Assembly: GCA_016280855.1 (NCBI GenBank)
Contig: JAEEHP010000073.1
Location: forward strand, 1-64,000
Direction: 5' to 3'
Source of the DNA: Bacteroidaceae bacterium
GTDB lineage: Bacteria; Bacteroidota; Bacteroidia; Bacteroidales; Bacteroidaceae
DNA: 64,000 nt
Below, one piece after another: positions 42,001 to 54,200 of this stretch. The translations under genes were made by a program, and so were the position numbers. Positions within the stretch are counted from its first letter, which is position 1. Every line of letters starts with the position of its first letter. Under the pieces are notes generated by a model. That model searched no databases and was not told where the DNA came from. It was given only the letters and a program-made list of their open reading frames with translations.

Positions 42001-42553
42001 CGGCACGAACAACAAGTCGTTCCACTATCCCGCCTCTGCAGCAAGCAACTCCGGCGCCCGTCTGGCACCGCGTCGCGATGATTCTTCTATTGAGCCTTCC
42101 ATCTTTGTTCCCGTTGACTTCCACGCTTATGCAGAGAATATGACCGTCTGCGTACAGGTCGTCAAGGACAATGAGCCTGTTGAGGGCATTGAGGTCGGTA
42201 TCTTCGCCGGCAACGAGTGCCGCGAGGCCAGTGTGACCGACAATCGTGGTATGATTTACGTCACCGTGCCCGGCAACGAGCCCGTGAAGCTGACCTTCCA
42301 CGTGACCGATGGTGCTGATATCTATGAGGCCAGCGAAAGCGTGACCTACGAGACGGATGCCGTACTCGGTACACCGAAGTCACCGCTCACGGTCAACCTC
42401 GATAACGCTACCGGCATCAAGAGCATCAGCGATCTGACAAGCGAGTCCATGTATGACATCAGCGGACGCAAGGTTGCCGACAGCAGAAAGGAGAACCGTC
42501 AGCTGTCGAGAGGCGTGTACATCGTCAACGGACAAAAAGTTGTCGTAAAGTAA
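33008..42553 (+). CDS. Giant (3181 aa) secreted surface protein, tandem paralogue of the preceding ORF
   Basis: Same architecture; LamG-like DFSVQMYVNP, DFSIDTWVNI, DYAIEFWMRG; C-terminal DISGRKV...GVYIVNGQKVVVK. Confidence 0.85.
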   Translation: MKRKDYLSKQWWRVTLLLLACLIGGSSPTWAIAFVNEGYTAITSTPANDNGTYKQPYFEMKMVYYDNTNDALCYWQSAPEIYVDGVLVCYGTEIGNFGANGGKKASEAANSGVLWWGNIHDKTVDGVTYRVRFHSPFVSQTWSGHQKYSCYMRVYISSMESNSYHEVRFKGQWMYAGGLTNVNAAYAFRAPTMWADNVALTADMTDYQTLSLSGNLNYNYGPTLVGLKPGGEGNAPTVASTYRPHRYVETSNLVSAKRYEWHTSTFSGVSYAYTRQNLSHKNGSIAAVEYSLPVEDNGFTTNFYKWYEVGVPGFALPINLEVKSKDPWTKKIELTWDVDVDWMVVNNNRRSKEGKWVIYRDNNEIGSKAYDKPTMTFTDTSVPDYEVNHTYKVAFVPNNIPAGHKNDDLATSLGTSLERNWSLEALPATLVDDDAHVKVSWKHSGIEDATGSNTYALTIHRSDDDGQTFSGAIYSSTISSKGTLEGSYIDNSDDLRSNHTYVYQIRISLLDKEYTADTPPITLGGSQLREFTASRGTYSNVVKLAWTVKQVGGEATSFVVARRPLGTEGNDKGWQTIHTISGTNTSYSYEDNTALLGTYNEYRVAIVDKTNSSKIFGSMTTDGFAYSTGVVSGRIKYGTGTAVEGVKVKLKQQSESGDLLTSGMRSLKLTGSRAGLILKTDPETIQQLFGGDFSVQMYVNPSLAEMDGSKSSYNLLHAIHIFYMSLAKNGNAYKLGAWVDGTTETSNLTIPADKWSQVTLVHNHDAKTTMLYVAAADTLQRALVRSGKQINWAKNGNNDPMAVDSLDIFSIAGLGQNGNNNFRGYVDEFRFFTKALSEKEILRNYNHPLAGNEDGLAIYYPFDEGLTKQTIAYDYSKTNGVANGHHAQTYIPAYSEAEKLPSEEQLCMMNYTDSLGNYTIRGIHFEGEGTPYSIIPEYNIHEFSPSAQSRFISASSLVHSGVDFEDVSSFPVSGRVFYAGTDYPVEGVNFYVDGTICAKNGELIATNAEGEFTISVPIGNHFIEARKNGHVFVNNGRFPEDPNNTGTLHNFDGELYLEYRDTTLVNFTGRVVGGDIEGEKPIGFARSTNNIGRSTLVLLPPNSDKYRLNVVREDNGGSFSYVSNPDTVPIPSARNIIESTSWRGAGADNSNKLFIRTDAATGEFSAMVPPLSYTIQSIKVDATGKDLIENSITLDLTQPLLENKDSLESDDGSFDYYTYHTMLRQTYHSTPTFTVKQDKRDDGAYGINEYTINDINGELKVEDISTGGNYKFGYPVFVSMDSYIFDLEGFEKYENKDSGVTVESKVPLAGTVVTIANALSSEQAVYGENNEAGAEPGSTDGVKDFQLELDDEGKAKYVWKAGLPNISDPYTRTINIYYTIGNVDYDWTGNPLNGIVLGTLPTGNNFVTAGTDQLDMILRDPPGSNSSAEWSKGSVWSRSESKGGTWSSETTAKTTTHFGTDTQVAIGAIALYKMEDLEVKADLDVGVKVTCEGEDAKTWSREVTTTKTISTSDSPDYVGADGDIFIGSSTNLIFGMARGLDIVRDENDPTNAILHLDDVLTAGLQFNTQFSYTQSYIVNTLIPNFKKLRNAMITPAVTTAVYDSYVNDSNRPVYLSTLTSEDERFGSSNHDKKVWKNLATAAPSEMGPSYKMIVPQGSNEAYQDSVEWYNSQIKAWETYLAFNEMQKLQVYQYRTEDTKNYSFDAGTTVNESVETNTSNGSHYDVTTTAVAIVGTRFGTSFNKLGVEWEIGTETGGGEHHEIEESNSETTSFSFTLADDGVDDALSVDVYDGWGFSPIFRTRGGQTSAPYEGEVVTKYYEPGSIIMEGTMQIEVPHIAVDNPVVNSVPSGSAAEYTLQLSNASEIGADVVYRLFVLDETNPNGAQLTIDGKVLTESGRLIKVPANQTLTKTLQLRQTNTSVLDYEKLTLVFASDSEPDEIFSAVDITAHFIPSSSPVTLALSNTIMNTQTGDDLTLTFKDFDRNYRGLKAFRLQYKKQGSTDWTMFHEYLLEETQNMSSNSELLPKTGGSVSYDLPMASFSDGDYLFRVVSVSEYGSGEITRESNEVALVKDMERPRPLGQPEPTDGIFDIGDEVSLNFNEAFLKGELTKIKNFSITGVLNGAELAHETALSMQGTDVAAQTEASINLNEKDFSIDTWVNITGEGTLLSHGQADDKLTVGTNADGKLVIEIAGQTYTSTNAVPKNEWAFLTMNVTAAGKLNANVATANETITLFNSQDVVAYKGNGPIAVGSGSTGAMHELLLWDEAHDMTTALLNRSKSKSPSTRHLIGYWKMDEGEGKSIRDYARNRHMTMPNETWYLNNENKAVALDGQSYLSMFTGSLPYTTADDYAIEFWMRGDKQTGEVQLLQAGKVGLWLDSEGVLQLTSTVNDTPVTLASTSGDLTDNAWHHVALNVLRQGAAAIYVDGERKLTTSASNVGNIATDHIIVGAKRTATYPNGILTYTYDSGFKGEVDEIRVWDATLNANFLNANRKVRLTGIEPGLVAYYPFETQGLNAYSVLVTTGTDEDFTGTGINAELMTIDDQVSAINYVDEAPALRKKPVETNVSFNFTASNEKIVIDIDEDPAAIEGCTLNFIVREVRDVNGNFSMPTVWSAFVNRKQLVWKDDVVAIEQHVNTGSSVTATLVNKGGQQQMWTLSGLPSWITVASDYGTTNPLAESTITFNVAPDAPLGRHEVTVYASDNDNIDVPLTINVKVTGDVPDWAVNPADYQETMNVIGTLNILNVRSQNEDDIIGVFIKDECRGVAHPSYVKRYDGYFVTMDIYGNSDESQNETLEFKVFEASTGVIYPVVKSSQDGSEFVFKFVSNDFRGTYKNPVTLNATDEIEQDIALEKGWNWISLSVKPDDMVTSVVFAKAAGRVSEVKCLSDNDQYDNGTWFDMEMNNSEMYLTSATESFTLNVTGHRVKPENEVIPFNKGWNWIAYNGQRVISLADALAEMDPQDGDIIKGQKGVAYYDEYEWIGSLKTLVPGKGYKTNNTGTNNKSFHYPASAASNSGARLAPRRDDSSIEPSIFVPVDFHAYAENMTVCVQVVKDNEPVEGIEVGIFAGNECREASVTDNRGMIYVTVPGNEPVKLTFHVTDGADIYEASESVTYETDAVLGTPKSPLTVNLDNATGIKSISDLTSESMYDISGRKVADSRKENRQLSRGVYIVNGQKVVVK

Positions 42554-42572
42554 CACTAAAATAAATAGCAAG

Positions 42573-43598
42573 ATGATGAATAATAGATTTTTCTCAGGAA
42601 TCTCATCCCCCCTCCCATTTATTGGGAGGGCTGGGGTGAGCCTCCTTCTTGCACTCTGTTGCAGTGCTGGCCTGTGGGCCCAGACGACTAACGACCCCTT
42701 CCCCACCGTCAACTACAACCGTTACCAGGATAACATGACCTTCTTTGGTCAAGTTCGATTGGACGGAGAAGTTCAGCCAGACGGAGGCATCGTTGCAGTT
42801 TATTGCGGCGATGAGATCCGCGGCAAAGGCGAAATCAAAAAATGGGGTAAACACGAGAAGTGCGCTAAGTTCAATATCAGCGGCGAGACGAAGGGCGATC
42901 CGCTTCACTTCAAGGTCTTCACTGGTGGTCGCGTCATCGAAGTGGATCAGCAAGAGACGTTCACCGCAAACACTAAGTTGGGAAGTGTCTCGGGCTACTA
43001 CTACATCGATCTTCCTGTGCCAGTGGTATCAACGTCAAGCAGCGAGGGCTGGAGCACCACGTGCCTGCCCTTCAACGCCGAGATTCCAGAGGGTGTGACG
43101 GTGTATGCCGCCACTGGCGTCGAAGACAGTCAGCTCAAAGTCGCGAAGTACGAAGGAAAGGTGCTTCCCGCCAACACCCCCGTGCTGGTCGAGAGCGCCG
43201 GAGGCAACAGCTTCGAATGGCTTGCGCGCATCTCCGCAGACGAGAAGCCCGACGTGAACATCTTCAAGGGAACCACCGAGAAGACCAATGTCGAGGCTGG
43301 AACGGTGTACACGCTCGGCCATGAGAGCAGCAGCGGTAAGATCGGCTTCTGGCGCTTCTCCGGGACAGCCGTTCCCGCCAACCGCGCCTACCTCAAGGTA
43401 GATGATGTTGGCGTGAAAGGGTTCACATGGATAGAAGACGACACTGACGGAGTCGGCCTCACCCCCGACCCCTCTCCCATGAGAGAGGGGAGTGCTGGCA
43501 CGGTGTATGACCTGAGCGGTCGCCGTGTAGCAGACAACTTGTCAACTCTCCCTCGCGGCATCTACGTGAAGAATGGACAGAAATTCGTTGTAAAATAA
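42573..43598 (+). CDS. 341-aa secreted protein with C-terminal DLSGRRV...GIYVKNGQKFVVK motif
   Basis: Signal-like hydrophobic stretch VSLLLALCCSAGLWAQ; C-terminal motif; possible alternative GTG start at 42636. Confidence 0.78.
   Translation: MMNNRFFSGISSPLPFIGRAGVSLLLALCCSAGLWAQTTNDPFPTVNYNRYQDNMTFFGQVRLDGEVQPDGGIVAVYCGDEIRGKGEIKKWGKHEKCAKFNISGETKGDPLHFKVFTGGRVIEVDQQETFTANTKLGSVSGYYYIDLPVPVVSTSSSEGWSTTCLPFNAEIPEGVTVYAATGVEDSQLKVAKYEGKVLPANTPVLVESAGGNSFEWLARISADEKPDVNIFKGTTEKTNVEAGTVYTLGHESSSGKIGFWRFSGTAVPANRAYLKVDDVGVKGFTWIEDDTDGVGLTPDPSPMREGSAGTVYDLSGRRVADNLSTLPRGIYVKNGQKFVVK
42602..42640. repeat. GC-rich palindromic element, copy G (in frame or at 5' end of ORF)
   Basis: CTCATCCCCCCTCCCATTTATTGGGAGGGCTGGGGTGAG. 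Confidence 0.8.
43458..43494. repeat. GC-rich palindromic element, copy H (in frame before the C-terminal motif)
   Basis: CTCACCCCCGACCCCTCTCCCATGAGAGAGGGGAGTG; encodes LTPDPSPMREGS. Confidence 0.8.
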
Positions 43599-43614
43599 CT
43601 AAAGACGAAGCGAT

Positions 43615-43788
43615 ATGAAAAAGATTTATATCCGACCGGCCATACAGATCGTTGGCATCAGTCTCACGTCTGCCCTACTTCTCCCCATCAGCGGCGGAGG
43701 TTCCACCGATGAAAGCCTCGTTTCCCGTCAGATCGACGAGGAGATTTGGAACTCTGAGGATTACTGGGATTCGCCCTTCGAACGGTAG
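43615..43788 (+). CDS. 57-aa small peptide, absent from the supplied ORF track
   Basis: MKKIYIRPAIQIVGISLTSALLLPISGGGSTDESLVSRQIDEEIWNSEDYWDSPFER; begins 17 nt after the upstream stop. Confidence 0.65.
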   Translation: MKKIYIRPAIQIVGISLTSALLLPISGGGSTDESLVSRQIDEEIWNSEDYWDSPFER

Positions 43789-43815
43789 CATAACCCTAAC
43801 TCATGCTCATCTACA

Positions 43816-43849
43816 AAGAGGATGCACCCTATTGCGGGCGCATCCTCTT
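43816..43849. terminator. Terminator between convergent genes
   Basis: AAGAGGATGC-N14-GCATCCTCTT, perfect 10-bp stem followed by TTGTTG. Confidence 0.75.
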
Positions 43850-43884
43850 GTTGTTCTGTGGCGTTTGTGCTATGCAGGAATTCC

Positions 43885-48485
<4,601 letters not shown>

Positions 48486-48489
48486 GATA

Positions 48490-48571
48490 TATTAAGTTGA
48501 AAGTTGAAAGTTGAGAGTTGAAAGTTGACAAGTTGACAAGTTGAAAGTTGAAAGTTGACAAGTTGACAAGT
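48490..48571. repeat. AAGTTGA/AAGTTGAC-type repeat array upstream of malQ
   Basis: aagttgaaagttgaaagttgagagttgaaagttgacaagttgacaagttgaaagttgaaagttgacaagttgacaag. Confidence 0.92.
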
Positions 48572-48592
48572 GATATTTTAATTTTTCACTTT

Positions 48593-49900
48593 TCACTCTA
48601 TTCTCTTCCTATCCCGGATAAAGGTGACGCAGAGGGCACCGAGGACGAGAAGCACGCCAGAGACAATCATCATCGACGACTGGTGATGCCCGATCATCGA
48701 TAGAATCGAACCGCCGCAAAGGGCTGCAATGATCTGAGGCAGACAGATGGTGCCATTGAACAGACCGAGGTAGGCACCCATGTGGCCATAGCCCTGCAAG
48801 GCATTGGTGACGAAGGTGAAAGGCATCGCCAGCATTGCGGCCCAAGCGCAGCCGATGAGTAGGAAGGGAATGATCTGAAGGTACTGACCCGGGCAGAATG
48901 GGATCAAGGCAAAGCCCAAACCGCCGAGGAAAAGGCTCAAGGCATACGCCATCTTCGTGTTCTTGAAACGAGGCAGGATGAGTGCCCAGCACACGCTGCC
49001 CATGGCCTGGATGGCATAGAGGATGCCCGTCCAGTTGGCAGCGGTCTGATAATCCTGCGTAGCCGGATCGGTGGTGCCCCAAACGGTCTCGCTGACAGCA
49101 TCGACAACGTAGGACCACATATAGAGGAACGCCGCCCAGCAGAAGAACTGTACGAGACCAACCTTCCAAAACGTCGACGGCGCGTTCTTCAGGAGCGTGA
49201 ACCAATTGGCCGACTCCTCCTTCGTCTCCTCGACCGGATTATACTGGCGATATTCCTGCGGGTTCCACTCCCTGACCTTCAACATCGTGTAGATGACGCA
49301 GACGATGAGGATGGCGGCACCGATGTAGAACGACCAGATAACCGAATCCGGAACGACGCCTTCGGGCGCCACATTCTTCAAGCCAATCCACGTGAAGAAG
49401 AAGGGGAAGACGAAACCTACGACCGAGCCGGCATTGCAGAGGAACGACTGAATGGAGTAGGCCTTGGCCTTTTGCTCCTCGTTGACCATGTCGCCGACGA
49501 GCATCTTAAACGGCTGCATCGCCATGTTCAGCGATGTGTCGAGAAGCATGAGCATGATCAGACCGAAAATCATCACCGCCGATACGGTCATTCCGAGCGA
49601 ACCGGAGTTGGGCAGCAAGCACATCACGGCCACCGCCACTGCGGCTCCTATAAATAAATAAGGTATACGTCGGCCGAAGCGTGTCCATGTGCGGTCGCTC
49701 AAGGTGCCAACGATAGGCTGCACGATGATACCCATCAGCGGCGGCAGGATCCAGAAATAACTGAGGTCGTGCGGATCGGCACCTAAGGTGCGGAAGATGC
49801 GCGAGATGTTCGCACTCTGAAGGGCGTAGGCAATCTGCACGCCAAAGAAACCGAAACTCAAGTTGAATAGTTTCCAATAAGGTAAATGAGGTTTTTGCAT
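48593..49900 (-). CDS. MFS sugar transporter, GPH/SLC45-like (maltose/maltodextrin type)
   Basis: 12-TM MFS; NLSFGFFGVQIAYALQSANISRIFRTLGADPHDLSYFWILPPLMGIIVQPIVGTLSDRTWTRFGRRIPYLF. Confidence 0.9.
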   Translation of the reverse strand: MQKPHLPYWKLFNLSFGFFGVQIAYALQSANISRIFRTLGADPHDLSYFWILPPLMGIIVQPIVGTLSDRTWTRFGRRIPYLFIGAAVAVAVMCLLPNSGSLGMTVSAVMIFGLIMLMLLDTSLNMAMQPFKMLVGDMVNEEQKAKAYSIQSFLCNAGSVVGFVFPFFFTWIGLKNVAPEGVVPDSVIWSFYIGAAILIVCVIYTMLKVREWNPQEYRQYNPVEETKEESANWFTLLKNAPSTFWKVGLVQFFCWAAFLYMWSYVVDAVSETVWGTTDPATQDYQTAANWTGILYAIQAMGSVCWALILPRFKNTKMAYALSLFLGGLGFALIPFCPGQYLQIIPFLLIGCAWAAMLAMPFTFVTNALQGYGHMGAYLGLFNGTICLPQIIAALCGGSILSMIGHHQSSMMIVSGVLLVLGALCVTFIRDRKRIE

Positions 49901-49932
49901 AGGTCGTTAAGTATTTATTTGTTTATTGTTTC

Positions 49933-50973
49933 CTAAGATTTTTCGACTTTCCTCGTGGTCCCCCTGACGATGAGCCGGGTTCGTACGACGCGCTTCTCCA
50001 CTTTGTCGAGCGGTATGACGCCTTCCACGTGGTCCAACAGAATCCTTACTGCCTCCATGCCCACCTGTTTGCCGCGCTGCTCAACGGTAGTCAGCATCGG
50101 GTCGCAAGCCACGGCACGTTCGCCGTTCGTGAATCCGCAGATGCTCAGGTCCTCAGGAACGCGCAGCCCCAGACGCTTGGCGGTGTAGAGTACACCGATG
50201 GCCGTGTCGTCATTCACGGCGAACACCGCATCCGGACGATTAGAACGCTGAAGCAACTCGGGTGTGATCTCCTCGGCAAGCGCACGGTTGTCACATTCAA
50301 ACACCAACGAGTCGTTCACGGTGAGTCCTGCCTTGTGCATCGCATCGCGATAGCCGTTGTAGCGATTCTTGGAGATTTCGAGATGCATATCTGATCCGTA
50401 GAATGCGATGCGTCGGCAACCCGTTTCGATGAGGTAGTTAACAGCTGTCATTGCACCCATATAATCATCCACGACGACGCGGCTCGTGTTCAATCCCGTG
50501 CAGATGCGATCGTAGAACACCAAAGGTACGCCTGCTTCAAGGAGCCGCTGAAAATGCTCGTAGCGCATGGTGTCCTTGGCCTGCGAGACGATGACACCGC
50601 AGACGCGGTGTTTGAACAGCGACTGACAGATCGATTCCTCGCGTTCATAGCGTTCGTCGCTCTGTGCCACGAGGATGCTGTACCCCCTGCTGCTGGCCTC
50701 TTCCTCGATACCTGTGAGGATGGTGGAGAAATAATAATGGGTGAACTGTGGCACAATCACCCCAATGATCTTCGGAGCAGCCACACGGCTCTTGCGCAAC
50801 GACTCAGCCAACACATTCGGCAGGAAATGGCGCTCACGAGCATAGGCTTGAATACGCTCGCGCTGCTCCTGGCTGATGCTGGGGTTGTCCTTCAACGCAC
50901 GCGACACAGTGGCTACCGAAACGCCCAGTTCACGGGCGATATCTTTCATAGTGATAGTAGGCTTTTCACTCAT
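49933..50973 (-). CDS. LacI-family transcriptional regulator
   Basis: N-terminal HTH ITMKDIARELGVSVATVSRALKDNPSISQEQRERIQAYA plus periplasmic-binding-protein-like ligand domain. Confidence 0.95.
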   Translation of the reverse strand: MSEKPTITMKDIARELGVSVATVSRALKDNPSISQEQRERIQAYARERHFLPNVLAESLRKSRVAAPKIIGVIVPQFTHYYFSTILTGIEEEASSRGYSILVAQSDERYEREESICQSLFKHRVCGVIVSQAKDTMRYEHFQRLLEAGVPLVFYDRICTGLNTSRVVVDDYMGAMTAVNYLIETGCRRIAFYGSDMHLEISKNRYNGYRDAMHKAGLTVNDSLVFECDNRALAEEITPELLQRSNRPDAVFAVNDDTAIGVLYTAKRLGLRVPEDLSICGFTNGERAVACDPMLTTVEQRGKQVGMEAVRILLDHVEGVIPLDKVEKRVVRTRLIVRGTTRKVEKS

Positions 50974-51011
50974 AATCGGTAGGTTTTGCTTGCAAAATTA
51001 GCTAAAAGACG

Positions 51012-51025
51012 TTGACAAGTGTCAA
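51012..51025. promoter_or_regulatory. Inverted repeat TTGACA-AG-TGTCAA (candidate operator)
   Basis: Perfect 6-bp arms, 39 bp upstream of the LacI-type gene. Confidence 0.5.
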
Positions 51026-51056
51026 TTTGTTAATTCGAAAAATGCAGTAAGTAATA

Positions 51057-51070
51057 TGCAAACGTTTGCA
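51057..51070. promoter_or_regulatory. Candidate LacI-family operator TGCAAACGTTTGCA
   Basis: Perfect 14-bp palindrome with central CG in the divergent LacI-SusC intergenic region. Confidence 0.75.
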
Positions 51071-51125
51071 CAACCCATTTTGTTGATTTATGTCAATCGT
51101 TATAACATCTAATTGTGCTATAAAC

Positions 51126-51133
51126 TACTTTTG
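51126..51133 (+). promoter_or_regulatory. Bacteroidetes -7 box (TACTTTTG) upstream of susC-like gene
   Basis: Matches TAnnTTTG; about 56 bp downstream of the candidate operator. Confidence 0.55.
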
Positions 51134-51232
51134 CAACGAAAAATCGAAAGCAAACGGCTACCATTGCTCTGCAATGGCCTCCTGAATGAAGCTTTAATCC
51201 TTAACATAATAATTAACTAAACTCAAACAAGC

Positions 51233-54200
51233 ATGATGAAGCAGGTAAACATCAGGATTCCGCTGCGAGTCCTCGCCCTCGTTTGTGGGCTTTTCATCTC
51301 TCTTGGCGCCTTTGCACAGATTCAGGTCAAAGGTAATGTCAAGGATGATACCGGCGAACCCGTCATGGGTGCTACGATTCGCGTCATCGGACAAGAAGGC
51401 GGCACCACGTCGGACTTCGACGGTAATTTCGCGATCACGGCTCCTCAGGGAAGCCAACTGACCATCTCGTTCATGGGATTTGCCACACAGACCGTGGCTG
51501 CAAGTCCCGTCGTGAACGTGACTCTCGCCGAAGACACCAAAACATTGGAAGATGTCGTGGTCATCGGTTATGGTACTGTTAAGAAGAACGACCTCACAGG
51601 TGCCGTCACGGCCATCAAGCCTGACGAGAAGAACCACGGTCTCATCGTCAGCGCACAGGACATGATCCAAGGTAAGATCGCCGGTGTCAACGTCACCAAC
51701 GGCGGTGGCACACCTGGCGGCGGCGCTGATATCCGCATTCGTGGCGGCTCGTCGCTCCACGCCTCCAACTCGCCGCTCATCGTCATCGACGGTCTGGCCA
51801 TGGACAATATCGGCGTCAAAGGTCTGGCCAATCCCCTCGCGATGGTCAATCCTCAGGACATCGAGAGCTTCACCGTCCTGAAGGACGCCTCGGCAACGGC
51901 TATTTATGGTAGCCGCGGTTCGAACGGTGTTATCATCATCACCACGAAGAAAGGCAACAAGGGTCAGAAGGCTCAGGTCAGCTACAACGGCAACGTCTCC
52001 GTGTCGATGCGTCAGAAATCGCTCAACGTCCTCGGTGCCGATGAATACCGTTCGTTCATCAATTCCTACTACGGCGAAGGTTCAGCTGCTGCCAATCTTT
52101 TAGGCGATGCCAACACCGACTGGCAGGATCAGGTCTATCGCATGGCCATCAGCACCGACCACAATGTTACTGTCGCCGGTGGTCTGAAGCACATGCCTTA
52201 CCGCATCACAGTTGGATTCACCGACCAGAACGGTATCGTCAAGACCTCCAACTTCCAGCGCACCACGGCCAGCGTGTCCTTGAACCCCTCGTTCCTCGAC
52301 GACCACCTGACCTTCAACATCAACGGTAAGTTCATGTATGCCTACAACCAGTATGCCAACACCGACGCCATCAACGACGCAGTCCGCATGGATCCCACTC
52401 AGCCCGTGTATTTCGGCAATTACGCCGACAACTATCACGGCTACTTTGCTTGGCAAGCCGACGGTTCGGCCTACAAGGATCCCACCTACCCCACCATCAT
52501 GAACACCTACGCCGGTTCCAACCCGCTGGCTCGCATCAACGAGAAGTACGACCGTGCCCATTCCTTCGACTATATGGGCAACGTCGAGGTGGACTACAAG
52601 ATCCACGGCTTCGAGGACCTGCGCCTCCACATGAACTTCAGCGGCGACTGGGGTCGCGGCAAGCAGAACACGACCTTCGAACCTTGGGGTCCCTCCAATT
52701 TCTACTATGGCAACGACGGCTATACGAAGGAGTATAAATACAACCTCATATACTCGGCCTACGCTCAGTACTACAAGGACTTCAACGAGAAGCACCACTT
52801 CGACATCATGGGCGGTTACGAATGGAGCCACAACAAGTACAAGGGCCATTCACTCTTCCAAGGTTGGTATCCTCAGACCAGCCAGCTGACAGACGAAGAG
52901 ACCGGTGCACCTCTTGCCGGCACGGCTTATAAGCCCAGCTTCGGTGAGTGGAAGCAGGAAAGCTACCTCGTCAGTTTCTACGGACGTGCCAACTACATCC
53001 TTCTTGATCGTTATATGCTCACCGGCACGGTTCGTTACGACGGTTCCAGCCGCTTCAAGGACCACTGGGCATTGTTCCCCTCCGCGGCCTTTGCATGGCG
53101 CATCAGCGAAGAGCCCTTCCTCCGCAATGCCAAGAACCTCGATGACCTCAAGCTCCGCCTCGGTTGGGGTAAGACCGGTCAGCAGGACGGCATCGGAAAC
53201 TACAACTATTTCGCATCGTACAACGTCAACATCAACAACACCGATGGCCGCTATCCCATCTCGGGCGTGAATCCCAACGGTATCCTCTATCGTCCGAATG
53301 CTTACAACGAAGACCTCAAGTGGGAAACCACCACGACCTACAACGCCGGTCTCGACTTCTCCTTCTTCAAGAATCGCCTCTCCGGTAGCGTAGATGCCTA
53401 CTACCGCAAGACCACCGATCTGATCAACACGGCTTATGTCTCTGCCGGTTCCAACTTCCGCAACCAGGTGCTTTCGAACATCGGTTCGCTCGAGAACAAG
53501 GGTATTGAAGTCATGCTCACTGCCCGTCCCGTCGTCACGAAGGACTGGCTCTGGGAGATCACAGGCAACTTCACCTACAACCGCAACAAGATCACCGAGC
53601 TCACTGGCGAATCATCCATCGTCATGACGGGCGGCATCTCTTCCGGTACGGGTAATCAGGTACAGGCTCATGCTGTCGGTCATCCCTCCAATTCGTTCTA
53701 TGTCTATCAGCAGGTGTACGATCAGAAGGGCATCCCCGTTGAAGGCTGCTTCGTTGACCGCAACGGCGACGGCAAGATCTCCGAAGCCGACCGCTACTTC
53801 TACAAGAGCCCGCACGCTCCCTACCTGGCAGGCCTGAGCACTCGTCTGCAGTACAAGAACTGGGACCTCGGCCTCGGCTTCCGCGCCAGCTTCAACAACT
53901 ACATCTATTGGGACAAGCAGGCAGGCTACGCCAACACCGCCAAGCGCTACGACAGCTCGTTCAACTACCTCCAGACCAGCATCCCGTCGGCCATCGCCAA
54001 CAACTGGTCCACCTATGACTATGTCGTATCGGACTACTTCGTTCACAATGCCACGTTCTTGAAGTGCGACAACATCACGTTGGGTTACTCCTTCGAGACA
54101 CTTGACAACTTCCTCCGCGGACGTGCTTACATCGCTGCCACCAATGTCTTCACCATCACGAAGTACAAAGGTATTGACCCCGAGGTGTTCGGCGGCATCG

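Noticed and set aside
51194-51760. 188-aa minus-strand ORF overlapping the susC 5' end
   Set aside because: Antisense to the well-supported SusC N-terminus; no independent support.
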